A stretch of 64,000 bases of DNA, from positions 12,772,001 through 12,836,000 of the forward strand of contig CM034105.1 in assembly GCA_019914945.1 (NCBI GenBank), given 5' to 3'. Of the stretch, positions 53,001 through 64,000 are shown piece by piece (position 1 is the first letter of the stretch; each line of letters begins with the position of its first letter). The DNA is from Typha latifolia. Lineage: Eukaryota; Streptophyta; Magnoliopsida; Poales; Typhaceae. The position numbers were made by a program, and so were the translations under genes. Below the pieces are notes generated by a model that was not told the origin of the DNA, ran no database searches, and was given only the letters and a program-made list of their open reading frames with translations.

Positions 53001-54968
53001 TAAATATATCCAAAGATTTAAAACATAAAATCAATCAGAGTCCCATTCCTAGCATTTTTATTTCTCCAAATACATCTGTTACGTCAATCTTCAGTCTGAG
53101 GCTTTCAGCATACATGACTGTGCTAGTTTCTGTTTGGTTTTAGTTGTTTTTTGAATTAAAGTAGTTTAATTTTGGATAAGTCTCAACATTGTCGTATTAC
53201 TGCCCGAATCCAAAAAAGTTGGAATGAAGGCTTGCCGATTGGTTTGTTGCTTGTTGCTACCTTATCGTAACTGCATTTCTTGTTTTGAAGTATTTGAAAT
53301 TGAATTGCACCAAAAAGTATATTATTTTGAACACAGCAAGTTAAAGGCTTACATTTTTGTAACTTGTGTCCAATATTAAAATCAATGCTCTCTCACGTGA
53401 ACCAGGTTAGGACGTTGACGGAGAAGGAGCAACTAGTATTATTACTGGAGAAGCAGTATCCAGCTGATATTGGAGTGATATCAGCATATTTTTTTAATTA
53501 TGTGAAGCTTAGCCCTGGTGAAGCACTTTATATTGGTGCCAATGAGCCACATGCTTACTTATCTGGAGAATGCATTGAATGTATGGCCACTTCCGACAAT
53601 GTTGTGCGAGCTGGTCTGACACCTAAATACAGGGATGTGCAAACTCTTTGTTCTATGCTGACATATAAACAGGTTCCTTTACTGATTCTCGTTCTGAATT
53701 TTTTTTCTTTTCTTTATCATGTAGACATTGTTTCCTTTAATATACGCTGTTCTTTTCCATAGCAGAAAGTATATATTCTTTGTTTCTATTACCTGGTTAT
53801 TGTTTTAGACTTAGTATTTAGATAATTGAGAAGACATTGTGATGCTGAATGGGCACTAAAATCTGTGCCTAAGAAGTCTGATACCCCAAAGTCTTTAGAA
53901 GCAGAGTATATGTAGGTGAAGAACAAGAAATATTGGATTCTTTAAGAAGAAAAATGAATTTATAACAAGAGAGGATATAACAAATCGGGATGAAATATTT
54001 GTTTGGCGTTAAGCTACTACTTATTTTAAGACATAGATCGAGCTCAAACATAAGTCTAATTCTTTAAGAAGAAAAACGAATTTATAACAAGAGAGGATAT
54101 AACAAATTGAGATGAAATATTTGTTTGGCGTTAAGCTACTACTTATTTTAAGACATAGATTGAGCTCAAACATAAGTCTATTTGACCTTGCCCATTACAT
54201 CTAAGATGTCAGTGAGTTGTAACCAGTGGAAACCACCACTTCACTTATGGGTTAAGGCTGCTTATGTCTTCTCTTTCCATTAGTGCATTGGCAGAAGCCT
54301 TATGCTGCCGGGGTGACTTTTCTTTATCCTCTTTATTTTAGCAGATGATAAGCACACGAGAAAACTTCATGCTGTCAATTAGGTCACGTTGCATTTCATG
54401 TTGTTACTAAACCTTTTGTTTTCTATCATTCGTTTTGGCAACTGATGTGGGTTGTGGAGTTTCTATTTTAGCAGTTGTGTTTGCACGCACAATGCCCTTC
54501 TAAAAGCTATGTGCAACCTTTGCATTCTATGATGCTATTAATGAATGTCCACTAGAAAGTTCCGTTGAATATCTTTATTCACTTGTTTTCCTAGTCGTAG
54601 AACCCTGCCTCATTGTAAATGACTATTAACCCTTCCCATTGTTTCTTCAGGGTTTTCCTGAAATTTTAGGAGGAACTCCCTTGGATCGAAACATATCACG
54701 GTATACACCTCCATTTGACGAGTTTGAAGTTGACCGCTTCTTGCTTGTCCCAGAAGAGTCTGTGGTTTTCTCCATCCCAGGTCCATCTATTTTTGTTGTA
54801 CTTACTGGGGAGGGGAGAATACAGAGAGATGCAGCAGCTGGCGAAGAAATGGTTATGGAGGGTGATGTATTCTTCTTGCCTGCCCATAGTGAAATCAGGC
54901 TTAGCGCTGCTGTTGCTGGTCCACTGCAGCTGTACAGAGCTGGGGTGAACAGCAGATTCTTTTATTAG
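50095..54968 (+). CDS. PMI: Phosphomannose isomerase (mannose-6-phosphate isomerase, class I)
   Basis: Five exons, join(50095..50391, 50473..50640, 52546..52758, 53406..53672, 54651..54968), all phase 0, give 420 aa, close to plant PMI1/PMI2. It interconverts fructose-6-phosphate and mannose-6-phosphate in the cytosol, the entry to GDP-mannose, ascorbate and glycan synthesis. Evidence: [12 protein letters not shown] at the N-terminus; [17 protein letters not shown] with Q110 and H112; HKPE (E137); [20 protein letters not shown] with H275. Q110, H112, E137 and H275 correspond to the four zinc ligands known in the family. [14 protein letters not shown] follows, then a C-terminal cupin half with [15 protein letters not shown] ending NSRFFY. 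The first exon is GC-rich, unlike later exons. Introns 2 (1.9 kb) and 4 (1.0 kb) are large. No defects seen. Confidence 0.96.
53937..54180 (+). repeat. 122-bp tandem duplication in PMI intron 4
   Basis: Two head-to-tail copies, 53937-54058 and 54059-54180, differing at only a few bases (aaatcgggatg against aaattgagatg; atagatcgagc against atagattgagc). Both contain gaatttataacaagagagga and tttgtttggcgttaagctac. Confidence 0.92.
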
Positions 54969-57900
54969 TGGCGTGCAAAGCAATTATGTTATTCAGCATC
55001 TAGATTTAGAGCTACAATGACGGGAGATGCCCATAAATTACGTCGTATTATTTACTGTTAATCAAAAAATCTTCTATAGTGTATATTTTAAATGAGAAAT
55101 AAATTGTTTGTCGTCAGCGTAGATTATTCGTGTATGTTCAAGAATTCACCTCACAAAATTGTTGTTGTAAAACAGCTGGTTCTGAAAATCTATAATTTGC
55201 ATCTTGTTCTGTTGTTTTGCTGCTTGTGGATTTTGTTCTGTTTGGTAGAAGTTCTTAACTCGTTTCTTAGCAGCTCTATGTATAGATTGTATTGTTACCC
55301 ATTTATTTATTTATTATTTACTTTTAAGTTAAGCCAGTATGGTTAGAAGATACAGTTCCCTTATCAGATTGGAACCTATGTGCCTCTCTCGCTAAGCCAT
55401 CTGCCATGATAGGTTTTAATCAATAAAACATAGGAAACAAAACCTAGATTAATAGACTTCAACCATATGTCCCTACACAAATGCTCAACACTAGTACTAA
55501 TGCTAAACTAGAAAGGTCTTTCTTTATACTTGCTGTGAGATTATTTTTTTGGGTTTATGAAGTTACCAGGACCACTGGATCTGTTAAAGATTCTATTACC
55601 AGATTAGCCAAATGCCAAATTGGGCCTTAACTGGACTGCAGATATGCAAAAAATTTCGCACGACTAAATGATTTGTCAATGGAGATCTCAATCTCAGGAT
55701 GGTGATTGATTTGGCCAATGACAATAGGTAATTAGATTTGTCCAATGTGATCTCAATCACTTTCATGACGACGATGGATTTGTTCAATTATTGGCAATTA
55801 CTTTCTCACATCCCCTATATATATATCTTTTTTGAGTTCGTGATTTTAAGTGAACAAAGATAAGCTCATCTACCACAATAAAAAAATGTGCCTCTAATAA
55901 TAATAATTTTTTTTTTCTCTCTCTCTCTCCCTTTCGATCATCTCATTTAAAAAAAGAAAAAGAAAAAAAAAAGAGTAGATGCTTGTTATCCAGACAGGTG
56001 AGATGTCAAGTTTGAAAGTACTAAAGCTTGTCACTTTCCTAATACGATGGTATCTCAGTAACCATTCGTGAATTCAACTTATAAAGTCTCAAAAGAATTA
56101 TTACTTGGCTCGCCAAACAAGTAATCTAAATACCATTTCATCATTCAAAATTCAAATTTAAGTCTCAATAGGATCCACTTGAGGTACTTTTCTTGAAGTA
56201 TATATTTTTTGTACTAGATAATTACGTCGACTCACTATGGATTGCCACTGAGAGAGCCATTAAGTAAGCAATGACAAGGAATTCCATGTCCCCAAGCAAC
56301 AATCTACATCTCCTCCGATTGATTCCAACTATGTAAGAAGACCCAGAAACCTTTCAACAATAGTTGGTGGCCAAAAATCCACATCCCTCCAAAAAGCTCC
56401 ATAAATTAAAGTTCCTATACCTTACCTTTTCCTATGCTTTGGATAGCATCATCTAATCACATCAAAGGCGAAGTGAGGAACTGTGTCAAATGTATAGTCT
56501 TGTCAATAAGGACTTCTTTGGCCCTAGTTGGAAAACTGCATGCAGTTTCCTCAAGTATTTGGCTTTGCCCTTCGCCAATTAGTGCGACAAGACTCTCCTC
56601 CTGTTCACTGTGAATTACTTGGATACTATTTGCCTTTTGTCTAAAGAAAGCATATAGCAAAATTGTGAACCTTAAAGCTTCTTAAAAATTCTAAGAAACT
56701 TCCTTATGTCAAAGGTGGTGGTCACCTAATAATCTCAATAATCTACCTAAAGTTGTGTGCATGAAATTTCTTAAGGGTGTTTGTTAAAAGTAGTCTTATC
56801 TTCTCCTAACATTACATTATTGGGTACACTAGAGCTTTTTGGTAAAAGCAAAAGATCATGGTCAATGGGAGGACAGTACAACAACTCTTAGATGGAAATG
56901 CTCCTAGATCACTAGATGAAGAAGAAGAAGGATAATAACTTCTTATTTACAGATAGATTGGTCTTTATTTTGTAAGGGGCAATAAGGAAAGATCAGAGAG
57001 AAAAGAATACTTGAATGTATGTCAAAACTATCTCTTCTTCTATAGATGCTGGAAATTGCTTAACCATGTAAATCTGTGCATATGTTTCTCTTTAGTCCTT
57101 AATGAATATTTTAAACCGGTTATATATATAGATCTTTCTTTCCTTATGCTAATGTCACTCTCGCACATCTGCCATTCTTATGGTATGAAGTATTCTTCTA
57201 AGGTGGAAACGTGTGACATATCATGCTATTCCTACAACCACATAGCTACTTAGATTTTTTTTTTCCCAAAATCATATTAAAGGAATTGCTAAGATTCGAC
57301 TCAATTTAATGGGTATATGAAATGACATTACCTACGGGTGATTATTCCACATAAGTAGGACATTAAATTCATTATTAAGATATGCATGTAAGTTAACAAT
57401 TTCAAGAGAAACATAATGTATCCTAAACTTGGAATTAGAAAAAAATAAACAAAGTTGAATTAGAATGAGTCAATCAGAAGTGAATTCTGAAAAGCTAAAC
57501 TTTTTAAGTTTTATATCTAAACAAATAATTCTTGGCATAGAACAACAACAACAACGGATTTGAAAAATTGCAAGTTGAGATATTTTTAAGCTATAAATCT
57601 AGTGGATGTCAAACGAATGGTACAGAGAGTGTGACGTGATAACATAAATGGCGCATATAAAAGATAGAATGAAAGTAACGTTGCTGAAGGCGTGCTAATT
57701 ATAGGGAAATATTTAAAAGCATCTCTTTAAGCATTCATACCAATTTATTATCACACTAATGACTTACTGCTTATGTGATGTCCAATAGCAACGTTCAAAT
57801 CTTTGAATCATAATTTAATCACAATCTAGTCATGATTAGCACAGTCAATTCTAACAACTCATAGTTTGTATTTGCTAGCTGCATAATTCTACGGAGAAAA

Positions 57901-60900
57901 TTATATAAAAATATAAGCTCATGGGAATCAGCCTTTCCTTTTCCTTGTCCTTGATTGCAAACATTAGTTTGCATGCAGAAGAGTGAGTGCAGCTGAAAAG
58001 AATTACTTGGTAGCTCAATACTCATATACATGTGGGATTATTATGTGGGGTCTGGAGTCAGACAAATTTGCTGAGAAATTTTCATCAGGTGCACAGTGTA
58101 GGTCCATTCAATCTCATCTATGAATAATTATAACAGTCATCACATCCCCTTTCATGTCACATCACATTGTCACATAAGCCACTTCAGATTTGAGATGCTC
58201 ACAACTATCCTAGCTTTATAGGATTTGACTGTAGAATGTGAACCAAGAACTGCCATGGATTTGATAGCACAAAGCTAGGAGAGTAGATGACTTGCCCCTC
58301 TCTCTCTCTCTTCCCCCTTCCCAGATTTATAATAGGCCAATCAGTATAGTTCAGTTGTCAGATTTCTATCAATTTGTAATAATAACTATGAGTTTAAAAT
58401 TTTTCTCTACAAAACTTGGGCTCATATCAAGAGTGTTGCTTCTAAGCTTTTACTATCTCAATAATATATGAAACTGAAACAACTGAATGGTTTAGAATGG
58501 AAGGTTTTCAAACCTTAGTCGTTAGGAGAGTAGATTAGGAGGTCATGAAGATTGGAGAAGACAAGCTATATTTAGGTAAGAAGTCATCAAACCAATTGAG
58601 ATCATTGACTCGGACACTAAGAACATACAAAAGACAATCTCCGAGTCATTGTTACATGGAAAAATAACCCTTTTGCTGCTACACTACACTGTCATCAAAG
58701 GTGTCCTCATTCCTTAATTTTCTTCTCTTGGATTATATCTTTTGTCATTAATTGGGTCCACTAGTGGCTCCATTGGGATTTTGATGGTTCTTGATCTGAT
58801 TAAATTAAGTCCTCATAAGACAAAAGGGTGTTAATACATTACCAAATTACATTTGTTTTCCAAGTTTAATTGTGGACCTTATTACACGTCTAATTTGTTA
58901 AAATAATCCGATTTATATGATCATCAAACTTTCTTATTTAAAGTGGATATTTGCATATATACCCTTCAAACTTTCTTATTTATATCCTTCTAAATTTCAT
59001 CTTTAGTCTATAATTTTTATGCGGATATCCTTAAGGTTACTTTTATAAATTTGGTCCTTTTATGTATGTAAAACTTAAGATTTTAAAATCATATAGTATT
59101 AATCCAGAGGGTGAATACAGATAAAAGCAGAATGCGAATAAGCTATGATAATGAGAACTTCCAACGACATAAAAGACATTAGAATGGAGTTGGCGGCGAG
59201 ACTGCCCAAAGATTTCAGTCACGTTGCTATATCACAGGTATTTAATCAAACACGTTGTAGTCAATTTCTTTTTGTATCCTCCACCAATTAACTTAATCCA
59301 ATCCAAGAGATGAGAGGCTGTGACCAGTCAATGCTTCACAATTCCAAGCACTTAATTGCTTTTTTTTTTTTCTTCTAATGACGAGATTGGACGACACTGT
59401 CCTTGAGATAGGATTAAGTTATTGCTTCAAGCACGCAATTCCTACCTCCCATTAATCTCAGATTGATTTCCACGCCCACCAACTGTTTGATCTCAGGACT
59501 ATGATAAGGTTCCCAATCTTTATCATGTTTTAAAGTATAAATGACGATGTTTTCTCTTGTCAGACTTCAGTTTGGATAAGAAATTCAACATCTTCTAAGG
59601 AGAAATGTCAACATTTTCGACAAGCTTTCTCAAATTTTGGGCTGTATGCATGGCATTGGATGATGAGATATGTATTCTATTATGGTTTCTACTAGTCATT
59701 TCATATGCTACTTATGGATCCTTTATCTTATTTTATTTATTTATTTATTATTATCTGATTTTTCTGTTTAAAGAAATAAAAAAATAATAATTATGTAATA
59801 TTTTCCAACAAAGAGTCCAAGATTTCTGGGTGCTTATAAAGCTATTAACCCAAAGAGGGATAGTTTAAAACGGAGAACTATACAAGTGGCTTGTCCGAAG
59901 CCGACGTGGACCACACGTTGACACATTCCTTGTACGACAAGTGTCTCATGTCTAGTTGTAGGTTGGGGAGGACCCCACGGGGGAGTGAAAGGTAAAAGGT
60001 GGGAAGACTATAGACAGCTGTCCGCAATCCCAATGGTGATATGGATGCAGGGGGATGTGATGCATCAAAGTGTGATAAGATGGTTCCATCACATGAGCTA
60101 CTCATGCATTGCCACCTACATCCATCATGCCTTTTTCTTTTAATCTCTATTTCACCGAGGCTTTTATTATGTCATGCTAGTGATGATGCTATTGCTATCC
60201 AATTTGTGTGGGTCTCACTTGCAACCCTCCAAATTGATTGATCAAAAATAGCATTTGGGTCTCTTGAAGCTACAACCATTTTAGTATTTGATAGCCTTTT
60301 TTTTTTAAATTAAAATTTCTTTTTCTTTCACTTCAGTAGGAGTTTTAGAGGTAGCATGTCAAGGCTCCATTATTGGTCAAGCTTAGGGAGTAAATATCTC
60401 TAAAATTAACGATGATAGCCCTTAATTTGGTAGTTGGATAGAAGAGCAATGATTTGATTTAAAAAAATTTAACGATATTTTTGATAGGCCAAAGGAGTAC
60501 ATTTACCGACTATATTTAATTTTGAGAAGGTTTATATTTATTTATAATTTTTTTAGTATTAAATTTAGAATTCGACTTTGTTTGATCTAACCTGACTAGA
60601 AACCGCATAAATTAGGGTTTGATGAGCCTAGATCGAGATTTCTATATTTGGTAATTTTCTCTTTCGCTCTGATTAGAGGTTTTGGTCCTACTTTTCTTGA
60701 AAAGAAATTTTGTCAATAATACATTGAGATTTTTTTTTATTTAAAAAAAGCTCTTTAGCTCTTCTTCCACGATGTTAATTAATTTTCAGGAACATTCTCC
60801 TGGTTGAGATATTCTTACATAAAAGTTGGAATCAATACACTGTAAAGTTAAAGTTAAGTGTATTCTATTCTATTTGTTTGGCTGTCTCTAGTTTTTTTTC

Positions 60901-61030
60901 CCCTCTATTATTAGGGGATTTTCATGTACACGTACCCTTTATTCCAAAATCCATTACCATAGTTCTGATCGTTTCCACGGCTTGGTTTAACGTGATTCCT
61001 AACACTAAATTAATGGATGTTAATAAAGAA

Positions 61031-61062
<32 letters not shown>

Positions 61063-61271
61063 AAAAGGACTCCGTGGTGCACTTCCATATTAAAACATCT
61101 CTTTTATTTTATTTCAAAGTGAAGTAACCTATCATGTGATCCTCTTGAGTTCTACTAGTCAAGGAGATTGGAGAAAAAGACTTATAGCTCTCAAACAAGT
61201 GTAAAAAGAACACACGCAAACAAATCCCAAGCTACACCATTCTCCTCCTATCAGTATCACTCAATTGGAGA
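54969..61271. other. Long intergenic region, no gene seen
   Basis: About 6.3 kb. PMI 3' UTR first, then AT-rich DNA with many short poly-T/poly-A runs and a (CT)n-poly-A patch at 55915-55970. Open frames are short and lack recognisable motifs on both strands. Confidence 0.5.
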
Positions 61272-61293
61272 CTCTCTCTCTCTCTCTCTCTCT
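61272..61293 (+). repeat. (CT)n microsatellite at the MYB 3' end
   Basis: About 11 CT units, 30 bases beyond the MYB stop codon; GA on the sense strand, in the probable 3' UTR. Confidence 0.88.
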
Positions 61294-61322
61294 TTACAGT
61301 GAGTTATCACCACAAGCAACTC

Positions 61323-62076
61323 CTAGATTCCTCCCCACTCATTTAACTTTCCTACTTGCCATAACTCATCCCACAAGCTAACATTACCAACGTTAACACA
61401 ATCGCTACTAGTACTGATCATATGATCACAATTCAAGTTTGAATTGCTTAGTAGCAAAGCATCTAGGCTATGGTCATTGTCAATAGATTGAGCTCCACCA
61501 CCGCTAAGAGAAGGACCGAAACCGCCGCCGTTGAGCTCGTCCGCTGGGCTCTCCGGCCCCGAGAACTCGTAGGAGTGTGATGAATTCTCATACTGATATT
61601 GCATGCTTGGATGATCAAGAACCTGCTGGTATATTTGTGGGTCTTGATCAATTCCTGTGGTCGGATCAGATGACTGTGTGGATTGAGAAGAGCCCATCTT
61701 CCCAAGCAACCTTGGCATCCAATAACACCTCACTGCATCATGGAACATGGCGCTATTGGCATCAACCTTGAGCTGCCTTGCTTGCTTCTGCACCCGAGTC
61801 CTCCAGTAATTCTTGATCTCGTTGTCGGTCCTCCCGGGGAGATGTTGCGCAATCCGAGACCATCTAAATCCACGCAGCAGCATGTTAACAAACATTCATT
61901 GACAGATGCATGTGAAAGAGATGGTCAAGTTATAGCACACCTGTTTCCCCACTTGGAGTGGAGCTCAAGGATTAGGAATTGCTCCTCGGGCGATAGATTG
62001 CCGCGCTTTACATCGGGTTTCAAGTAGTTTAGCCATCTCAACCTGCAACTCTTGCCTGTTCTCTTCAATCCTGCAA

Positions 62077-62133
<57 letters not shown>

Positions 62134-62350
62134 CAAAGTTATGTATAAGTTATGGGACTAATTAATAACTAAATTAGTGCAAGAAGTAGGTTTATTAAAT
62201 ACCTGAGCACCTAGCTAGGAGATTCCAACGGCCCTCACCATGGCATGCAATGTAGTGGATGAGAAGTGTATCCTCCTCAAGAGTCCAAGGGCCTTTCCTT
62301 AGACCCATCTCCTCTTCAATTTTATTATTTGCTCCCTTCTTCTCTGACAT
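61323..62350 (-). CDS. R2R3-MYB transcription factor, subgroup-20 type (MYB2/78/108/112-like)
   Basis: Three exons, complement(join(61323..61863, 61941..62070, 62203..62350)), about 272 aa, with the canonical R2R3-MYB intron positions. R2: [58 protein letters not shown]3: [53 protein letters not shown]. The subgroup-20 WxPRL motif is present as YWMPRL. The C-terminus is acidic and Ser/Asn-rich, ending [19 protein letters not shown], a likely activation region. Subgroup-20 MYBs act in the nucleus in stress, jasmonate, ABA, senescence and stamen responses (family knowledge). The exact orthologue cannot be decided by eye. The first intron holds a long TA repeat. Confidence 0.93.
62081..62127 (+). 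repeat. (TA)n microsatellite in MYB intron 1
   Basis: About 23 TA units filling a third of the 132-base intron, starting 10 bases from the exon 2 acceptor on the sense strand. Confidence 0.92.
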
Positions 62351-62460
62351 AGTCTCAAAAGGTAGTAGTAGTAGTTCTCTATCTAGTTATCTAAAAGAGT
62401 GGTGTGGTGGTGAGGGGAGCTACAAACTAAGGGGAGGAGGGGAGCTTAAGTGGGCAAAGC

Positions 62461-62466
62461 TTTATA
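62461..62466 (-). promoter_or_regulatory. TATA box of the MYB gene
   Basis: Read on the minus strand, ggtctataaagc gives TATAAA 111 bases before the ATG, implying a 5' UTR of about 80 bases. Confidence 0.6.
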
Positions 62467-64000
62467 GACCAAGACTAAGACTTTAACAATAATGGGGGAA
62501 GGGGTTTGAAAAAAGTAGCACCCTAAAGGTAAAACCCATTGGGTGTTGCCTTTTTATAATGAGTTGTGTCAATCATGAAGGAATTTTTTTTGGAGGTGAA
62601 CTACTACTCTTAGACTTGGGGCTTCTATAGTGGAAAAGAAAGAAAGAAAGAAAAAAAGAAACAAAGAAACAAAGAAAGAAAAAAGGAACTAAACTGAGTT
62701 CAATAAGGATTGGGTAGCCTCCTTTTGGGGGGCCTTCTGGAAGTGTTTCAAGATTCTTTTCTGCAAGAGAAACGTGTTTGACTGAACAATTAATCACTGC
62801 GGTTTAGTTTAAGCTTAGTCCTAAATTGCTAGGTCTCAAGAGAGAGAGAGAGGAAACGTGGGAAGTAATTCATCTAAATTATGCAAATATCGCTCCTCTA
62901 ATACTTCAAGCATTAAACCACTAGAGTAATTAATAGCAATTAAAAACACTTCCTTTTGCCCATATCACACTTTGTTCCTCTAAGTGCCACCGAGCTATCT
63001 ATATCTATATATATATACCCACTTTAGAGACAGCACCCTAATGTGTAACATAGCATAAGTTCGTAATTATGATATTGTTCTTTCTTACCCTCTCTAGATC
63101 TCTCTCTTCTAGTAGGAGAATCATTAGATATATATGTGTCTCCTTTTATACGTGTTGGTCTCTCACCTAACCATTCTTGAATTTGACATTCCTTGCATCG
63201 AATAATATTCTTGCGAATTGCGGTTAGAGAATCATCTTAGAGCACCGAAAGATTAAGGAAACCAGTTCTGATGCATCTCTGTCTCTATACTCTCTCATCC
63301 TTGTAGTACTAGTTCACAAATGCAGTTATTCAAAGTTGGTATGGTTAACTATACTAATTCTTGGGCCTCCTTTATTGTCTTCTAACTTGCAAAGATGGAG
63401 GAAAAGAAATTTCGTACCTATAAATATTACCTGATACTGTTAATGTACTTTGTGTAAATCATTCAAACCTCTCCAGAATTATGTTAGTTGAATATCACGC
63501 ACCATAAATATTTATGAAACCCTTAACATCCAAGTTTTGTCATTGGTTCTTACCAATTATATAGTTGAAACCGATAATGGGAATAATACTGACTTCTTGT
63601 TGAGATCATTATGGAAGTATGACATTATTTTGAGTGAATCATAGAGTGTTCTTCTGACATTAAGTAGGTAGCTTAGCATATATATATATATATAGACTCA
63701 ATTTTTTAATAAGGATCTAGATTCTTCACAGATTATAAGCAGCTTGTAATTACTGATTAGTCAGCAGCTTTGCTCATTATACAATCAAGGTCTATTTTGC
63801 TTCAGTACAAATATATAGCTAATAGCTTTCCCTAATAATTCACTCAGAGGACTTAACCCGTGTGGTCCAAAGAACAATAACTGTCATATTTAATATTTGT
63901 TGTGCCTTTCATGGACCACAAACAAAGTAATTTTCATGTCTTTTAATCAAAAGATGGAATCATAAGCACAGGATTCGACAAAAATAAATTCTTTCATTAG
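62467..64000. other. MYB upstream region, no other gene seen
   Basis: It contains an agaaagaaagaaag tract (62636-62690), short TA runs (63002-63016, 63680-63694) and otherwise AT-rich DNA. No open frame of note. Confidence 0.5.

Noticed and set aside
59878..60105. Minus-strand frame of 75 codons in the 55-61 kb interval
   Set aside because: No motif, no second exon and no support beyond being open.

Overview
This is nuclear DNA from a flowering plant. Genes are split by GT-AG introns, intergenic DNA is AT-rich, microsatellites (TA, GAA, GA, poly-C) are frequent, and every recognisable protein belongs to a plant family. The very GC-rich, Ala/Pro-rich coding region of the C2H2 gene against AT-rich surroundings would suit a monocot, probably not a grass, but this is only a lean. 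I assigned no species.

Layout. At 1-5 kb there is a minus-strand GT14/BC10-like glycosyltransferase, flanked on both sides by copies of one duplicated segment. At 5-7.3 kb lie two small intronless plus-strand genes: a DUF761-type protein and an unrecognised basic protein. From 7.3 to 14.8 kb I see only intergenic DNA with repeats. A single-exon C2H2 repressor-type zinc-finger gene sits at 15-15.6 kb. The stretch 16-24.9 kb has no intact gene, but on the minus strand it holds three exon-like blocks of a broken PEX2 (peroxisomal RING) gene and two further decayed coding-like stretches. At 24.9-25.8 kb is a DUF1639 gene (minus). At 26.3-27.9 kb is an unrecognised minus-strand gene made of eight phase-0 exons, six of them visibly derived from one repeated exon. 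At 30.1-30.7 kb is a MAKR/BKI1-like gene (minus). At 32.3-40.5 kb is a 14-exon AMSH-type JAMM deubiquitinase (minus), head-to-head with a receptor-like cytoplasmic kinase of CRK type at 42.3-46.6 kb (plus). A five-exon phosphomannose isomerase occupies 50.1-55.0 kb (plus). After about 6 kb without genes, an R2R3-MYB of subgroup-20 type lies at 61.3-62.35 kb (minus).

The genes are an ordinary plant mixture of wall or glycan synthesis, signalling, endosomal deubiquitination, GDP-mannose/ascorbate precursor supply and transcription factors, and I see no operon-like cooperation. The most unusual features are the tandem-exon gene at 26.3-27.9 kb, with its drifting splice donors (GT, GC and GTAC forms), and the decayed PEX2 region, which is bracketed by a direct repeat. 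All exon joins were worked out by eye from splice consensus, frame continuity and family conservation; none was computed or checked against transcripts.
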